Below, one piece after another: positions 58,498-64,000 of a stretch of DNA of 64,000 nt. The stretch's first letter is position 1. Each line of letters starts with the position of its first letter. Source of the DNA: Erigeron canadensis (lineage: Eukaryota; Streptophyta; Magnoliopsida; Asterales; Asteraceae); NCBI RefSeq assembly GCF_010389155.1, contig NC_057769.1:13020735-13084734 (forward strand), read 5' to 3'. A program made the translations under genes and the position numbers. The notes under the pieces were generated by a model. The model had not been told where the DNA came from. It worked only from the letters and a program-made list of their open reading frames with translations, and did not search any database.

Positions 58498-59460
58498 GGG
58501 ATAAGTACCCAGAAATACAGTCAACTAATGCTCAAAAGTTATTGTGTGCACGAACTTTAGGTCAGCTTTATTGTATTTAGGAAACTTGTTTAATAGTCCT
58601 ATAGCATGCAAAAGTGACCGGGTCAAAAGTTAGCCGGTCACCACTTTCACGTTGACTCGTTGACTGCTTACGTGACATGCACACAATAACTTTTTGGGAT
58701 TAGTTTATGCACACAATAACTTTTTGGGATTAGTTTATGCACACAATTAAAAAAACAGATTATTTTTTTTCAAACTCGTCGGAAAACTTAAAAATCCGAT
58801 TAAACCTTCGTTTTTTCGAATTAGACCACGAAATTGGCACCATAATACTCAAAAATCAGCCGCGAACAAACCCTTGGCAAAAGTTAAACTGATTGAGACT
58901 CGCCGAAAAATTCACCAACTAGCCGGAAAAATTAAAATCACCATAACTTTGTTGTTTATTCGAGTTTCGGACAACAATTTTGAGCAGTTTGGTGTTGGTT
59001 TCAAGTTGAAATTCGAATAAACAACAAAGTTATGGTGATTTTAATTTTTCCGGCGAGTTGGTGAATTTTTCGGCGAGTCTCAATCGGTTTAACTTTTGTT
59101 AAGGTTTTTTTGCGGCTGATTTTTGAGTATTTTGGTGCGAATTTCGTGGTCTAATTCGAAGAAACGAATGTTTATTCGGATTTTTAAGTTTTCCGGTGAA
59201 TATTTACAGTTTCCGGCGAGTTTGAAAAAAATAATCTGTTTTTTTTAATTGTATGCATAAACTAATCCCAAAAAGTTATTGTGTGCATGTCACGTAAGCA
59301 ATCAACGAGTCAACGTAAAAGTAACCGGTCCCACATAGCCATAATCCCGTTTTATGTTCACAATAACAAAAACTTCAAGTTTCGTGAACACAATAAAGCT
59401 GACCTAAAGTTCATGCACACAATAAATTTTGAGCATTAACTGCATTTCTGAGCACTTATT
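58498..59460. mobile_element. Fold-back Mutator-type element with perfect 9-bp target duplication
   Basis: Two long inverted arms, 58498-58968 and 59008-59460, are separated by a 39-base loop. TTTTTTACA occurs immediately outside both ends (58489-58497 and 59461-59469); a 9-bp duplication is the Mutator signature. The termini read GGGATAAGTACCCAGAAAT and, inverted, AATAAGTGCTCAGAAAT. There is no coding capacity. The left arm has an extra 30-bp tandem copy (58681-58740). A transcript across it would fold into a long hairpin. Confidence 0.85.
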
Positions 59461-59667
59461 TTTTTTACATCTACATACACGAATATGAAAGGGCAAAAAA
59501 TCGAACTTAAATGAATTTGTAAGTAATAAATACAAACTATACATATGATGCGAATATAGAGATAGATATTTGTCATCCGGTCTATAATCTTGTCATCTGA
59601 TCAAATATTTTCCTTTGTTTTCGATATCAATATCAATCGAGGCCAAAATTAGCAGCAAATAACATAT

Positions 59668-62600
59668 ATGGTGACAGCCGGGGTAGCTAGGTCGGTCCTC
59701 CGTTCCGCCGCCAGATCATCATCTAGAATCGCCGGCGCTGGGGCACGTTCTCCATTCCGTATCCCCCCTACTCAAAGGCCATCCCTGTCTCATCGTCGCT
59801 TCATTTTCTTCAGGTTTTTCTTTTTCTTCTTCTTTTTTATTTATTTAATTTTAATAAGTAATTCTATTCATTCATATTCCATTTGTGGCAGTTTTGTTGA
59901 CCCATTTTGAATTTTCAGCATTACTAAAATACATGAAAAGTAGTTTTTATTTTTGTACATTTGTTTTTAAGTGCTTCCTTTATTATTATTATTACCTTAG
60001 TCACAGAAGCTAAGAACTGTGGCGGAAGTAAGATGTAGACACTTTTACCCCCACCTGCCCAATACCGTCTTCCATAGTGTAAACGGTGAGTTGAGATGTA
60101 AACAGTCTTGCTTTCACCGAGAGGTAGAGAGGCCTCTTGTTTATAGAGGCAAGGGGTTTTTTTACTTGTACATAGATGCACATTGATCTTAAGTGCACAG
60201 ATGGTTATTAAACTTTCAAATTTTGTACAAATATCGTCTTTATGTGACCAGATGAACTGGTCAGTTGGTAACTCTCCATATTTCTTTGTGACTTTTCACC
60301 TTTTTTTTATGTACAAATATAGTTATTAAACTTTCAAATATTGTACAAAGATTGTTTCGAAATTTTTTTGCATTGGAAAAAGATGTTTATTTAACTTCCA
60401 CTTGCATTTTGTACAAGATGATCATACTGTAAGAGAATGACCATCTTTTTATAGAATTTGAATATTTAACGATAAACTTTACGCCTAAATGCATTTTAAT
60501 AAGTTTGTCGAGATTTTACGCCTAAACACATTTTATTATCATGTAATCACCGATGTTGGGGCGTACGTTACATAGTAGGGTGCAAGTCCTTCTGATTCAA
60601 CTCTCAACTCATATTTTTTCAAGCCATACATGTACTCATCAATAGTCTATACAATAGAAATGGACACTCAGCCTATCCGTATAGATATCCTTTGCTTACA
60701 AATAGGTATAAGCTGAAATAGTGCAATCTTAAGCACCTGTTTTTAATTTCATGTTAAACAAAATTAAGCAACTTTGTTGAATACACAATTTGGAGCAAAG
60801 TCATGAGTGTGGGTTGTAGTTGAGGGATAGCAAAATCTTTATATACAATGGAGAAAAACAACTGTCTTAAAAATACGCAAGCACCCTTCGCTGTTTGTTG
60901 CAAATGTGGTTCATATTATCTTACACATTGCTAATTGATTCTGTCAAGATACAAAAACTTTCAAGTTAAAACTCTAAAATGGATTCAAGTTTTATAAAAT
61001 CTCTAAAGAAGGATTAGATTGATTGGAAGTTAATTAGAAGGGAAGTTAGACTACTGGTTAGTTGGATTTTTCTTGCTTTTCTATGTATGATTATATTCAT
61101 GTTATTTTTTGATAGTATTCTATTAGAATATTGTCCAGTAAATTTCAAATCAAATCTGATTTTATTTATTATCAGAACCCCTCTACTTCAGTTTTCCGTC
61201 AAACTAGATGCAAATTCACCCGTCACCCATTTTAGGCGTTCAACTATGTATCACTAATTCACTGTTTATATTTGGCTTACTAGGTTACAAAATCCAGTGC
61301 ATGATACTTATATAGAACTATGTTTTAAATTGTGCCAAATTGATTCTTTAATTGGATTAACAGTTAATAGTCCACTTAGTTTTTTTTAATCATAATGGCA
61401 TCTGTACTTGATGCCTTGGCGGTTAATTTAGGGTATGCTTGGTTGAAAATGGTTAATGGGAAAAAGAATGGTACATCTAATGCAACATAATGGATTGGGT
61501 AGTTATATTTGAATGTTCATGACAACATCATTGGCCGAGATATGAGTTTTAAAATGCTATGGGGTGTTCCACGTTAACTTCATTAATGAAGACTTGTCCA
61601 ATGAGCTGTGAAACTTTAAGGTGCACATGTTTCATGGTATAATAAGTTTCTTGTGCTAACTTTCTACGCCTAGTGTTTAGGTTGGTCTCCTAGTTTTCAG
61701 TATGTTCTTCCTGGTAGAATTATGAGTATTTTTCCGATACTTTTTAATTTACTTTCTTATGGTTAGGACTATTGTATTATGTGCATTACGCCTGTGTGGC
61801 TGTTGACACCTTTGAGAACTTGTTGACTGTTCTGGTACTTGATATTTTATCATTTGGTGAGGTGTTCTCCATACACACAGCTTTAGATAATAGATGATGG
61901 TTTTCCATAATTTTGTTCACCTACAGTTTGTGTCCAAGTTATATCTCAGCAGCTAATTTTCTTTTCTCGATGTGAAATTGCTGAAAATAGGTCACCTGTT
62001 GAGCTGAGTTGTGCTGTGGAGTCACTGTTTCCATTTCACACGGCTACTTCTGCTGCATTGATGACTTCAATGCTTTCAATTGCTCCTTATAGCTGTGGAT
62101 GGACGATTGATGGTAAATGTTTTAAACCTCATTATTTTTCATTGGTTGTGCACTGCTTGGTAACGTTATCCCATGCTTTGTCTGTTCTTGCTTCATGCTG
62201 TTTGGATTCTTGTCAATGTTAGTCAATGCTATTTTGTAATATCATTTTATGGGATAGAAGAAATGTTCTTAGTTGCTAGATGTTCTAATTTTTGAGCCTT
62301 TATTCATGAACGGGTAGATGTGCTTCATGCTAACAGGTCTAATGTAAAAGATGAATGGCTTGAAAGTGGTCAAATGGTTTGGACGTATCAGACTCACCGA
62401 TCATGTATTTAATGTATAAAACCTCCAAAATAGTTCTATCATAAAATTTTTATTTAAAATATATAGCGTTTGTAATTATATGTTACACTATGTTTAAGTA
62501 GCTTAAAATCTTGGAAAAATACCATTTACAAAACCAACCTGAACCTTTTTGATTTGCACACATCTTGACCCCGTTTCCAGCCAGCCTGAGATTCACATTT

Positions 62601-63041
62601 TGACACCTCTTCTAGTTACCTGACATACAAATTTGTATATCTGTATGTAGCCCATACTATTGCTGGTGTCTGATGCATGTTTTGAACTTGTTTCCATGTT
62701 GTGTATAAGCGTCTATCTTGGTTTGTTTCACAAGCTTAAAAGTTGTCACATTGTACACTTTCGCTTGAATTTTGATTACATACAACTCATTTAGTTACTA
62801 TGCTAGTTACTTGAAATATATTACTCCCGCTCCATTGTGTGGAACTGTGGATACTATGATAGTTACTTGAAATTAGTTTAAGCAGGTTTTTTCCTTTTTT
62901 TTTACTTGTAAAGGCCTGCTTAGCCTTCGTAGCATGAACCTAATCTGCTTCTGTTTTGGATATTATTTACTGCGTTGAATTTATTGATCATTATTTATTT
63001 AATTAATCTCATTAAATTGATTGTTATTTGCAGATTCTTAG
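59668..63041 (+). CDS. NFD6: NFD6-like small organellar protein, three exons
   Basis: Exons 59668-59813, 61991-62112 and 63034-63041 join in phase to 91 residues. The N-terminus is rich in Ala, Arg and Ser with no acidic residues ([12 protein letters not shown]), a mitochondrial or plastid presequence. Conserved blocks of the NUCLEAR FUSION DEFECTIVE 6 family follow: A-R-S-P-F-R-I-P, then [25 protein letters not shown] and T-S-M-L-S. Arabidopsis NFD6 is needed for polar nuclear fusion in the female gametophyte; the molecular role is unknown. The last exon contributes only two codons (Asp-Ser) before TAG. Family members often use alternative 3' exons, so other isoforms are likely; retention of intron 2 would give a different tail. 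The first intron is 2.2 kb. Confidence 0.8.
60025..60150 (+). mobile_element. SINE-like fragment in NFD6 intron 1
   Basis: It shares GATGTAAACAGTCTT and a nearby ACCGAGAGGTAGAGAGG stretch with the type of SINE 3' region also seen at about 50800. No boundaries or target duplication could be fixed. Confidence 0.35.
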
Positions 63042-64000
63042 CTAAAGGGTTGCTCTTTGAGATCCATGTAGGCTAATTTTCCGTTTTTTTTCTTAATTTG
63101 TTATTCTACCCGATGTCTGTTCAGTAGTTTTCTGTTAAGATTTTGTATTGCTGTTTGGGTCATACGAGACCAAAGATGTGGGGTAGTCCTAATGATATTA
63201 ATTTTGTATTATTCGGGTATTCATTCTTCCCTGATATCAGCGCCCGTTTGAAGTGCGAAGGCCTATGCTACAGTAAGAAAAATAGTAGGTTTTGGTTACG
63301 AAGTCGTGAAAGTTAAACTGACATCTCCATCGGGGTCTATATCTGAGTATTAAAAATCAATAGAACTTTGCCTTCATCTTCCCTTCGGGCCAAATCAGTA
63401 CCACCAGACATATGTTTTGTGAACCATACTAGCGTGATCAGATTAAATTGCCTCAGTTGTTGCCACCACAATCCACATTAACTGATTTTTTTAGTCCTTT
63501 GTGCAGTAGTTTGAATTAGGCTCTGATCCTAATGATGTTTATTACTTGTACCTCTTTTTATGTCAATGTGTTGAATGTAGCTGGTCATATTAGATGAATC
63601 TTGTTTAGTTTGAACTAATGGTTGATGCCTCAAACATGTGCATTCAATTTGCCGTTTGGTGCCCAATGGAGATCTCACGGTTCTTTAGGCTATTTACAAT
63701 TTTGATTAAAGCAATTGATATGATCAGAAGAAATAAACTTTCGTAGCCACACAATTCCTATTAACATCGGAAAACAATGAAATGTTGTGCACAGACATCT
63801 CTATCTCCAGCAATGTGTGATGGAATTTTTATGTTGAGCATTGTGATTCATTTGATATCTATGTAGCTAATTAGCACATTGATTAGTTATTTGCTAACAG
63901 AACTAATCAGACGATTTGGTTCATTGCTTTAATAATAGCTTGCCAAGAGAGATTACGATTTCTTAAAGCATCTCCATTATCCAATGGTAAACTATCAAAG
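63042..64000. other. NFD6 3' region and end of window
   Basis: It probably includes the 3' UTR and any alternative last exons of the NFD6-like gene. No other coding sequence was recognised. Confidence 0.4.

Overview
The window looks like nuclear DNA of a flowering plant, most likely a member of the daisy family (Asteraceae). It is AT-rich, has intron-containing genes with plant-type GT/AG splice sites, and is crowded with decayed transposable elements. The family assignment is inference from the style of the P450, the mobile elements and a dahlia-type caulimovirus insert; no marker proves it. Five host genes can be reconstructed with open, in-phase exons: a divergent plastid beta-ketoacyl-ACP synthase I (15103-17428, + strand), a feruloyl-CoA 6'-hydroxylase-like 2-oxoglutarate dioxygenase (39326-41001, +), a DUF616 (TOD1/MUCI70-type) Golgi membrane protein in nine exons (51193-43071, -), translation initiation factor eIF3d (53210-54940, +, intronless) and a small NFD6-like organellar protein (59668-63041, +). 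They are unrelated in function and form no evident gene cluster.

The most interesting object is an integrated caulimovirus (endogenous pararetrovirus) at 1634-7385. Gene order is movement protein, small ORF II-like protein, virion-associated protein, [coat protein absent], protease/RT/RNase H (broken), transactivator (broken, short), a 35S-like promoter with two as-1-like elements, a short leader, then two homologous small ORFs where ORF VII belongs. It is flanked by 175-bp direct repeats (1459-1633 and 7386-7560) with three mismatches. The right repeat runs directly into a CYP71-like cytochrome P450 pseudogene, so the repeat looks like duplicated host DNA at the integration site.

Between the genes lie: head-to-tail Helitrons (8278-9251); a 1.6-kb terminal-inverted-repeat element (9516-11118); gypsy debris (about 13.0-14.0 kb); a SINE inside a KAS intron; a Helitron-like element (17.7-18.1 kb); a hAT-like element with target duplication (18519-19219); two decayed copia elements in opposite orientation (19.4-29.6 kb); a gypsy-type LTR inserted into the second copia's LTR (from 29575); a gag-only LTR element in a tandem LTR-leader-gag-LTR-leader arrangement (32.5-37.2 kb, minus strand); a Harbinger-associated pseudogene (51.8-52.65 kb); a Tourist-like MITE (56058-56309); and a Mutator-type fold-back element with a perfect 9-bp target duplication (58498-59460).

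The gene-bearing right part (38-64 kb) has fewer and smaller insertions than the left part. No tRNA, rRNA or CRISPR was seen. All splice models come from reading frames, family knowledge and splice-site consensus, without transcript evidence.
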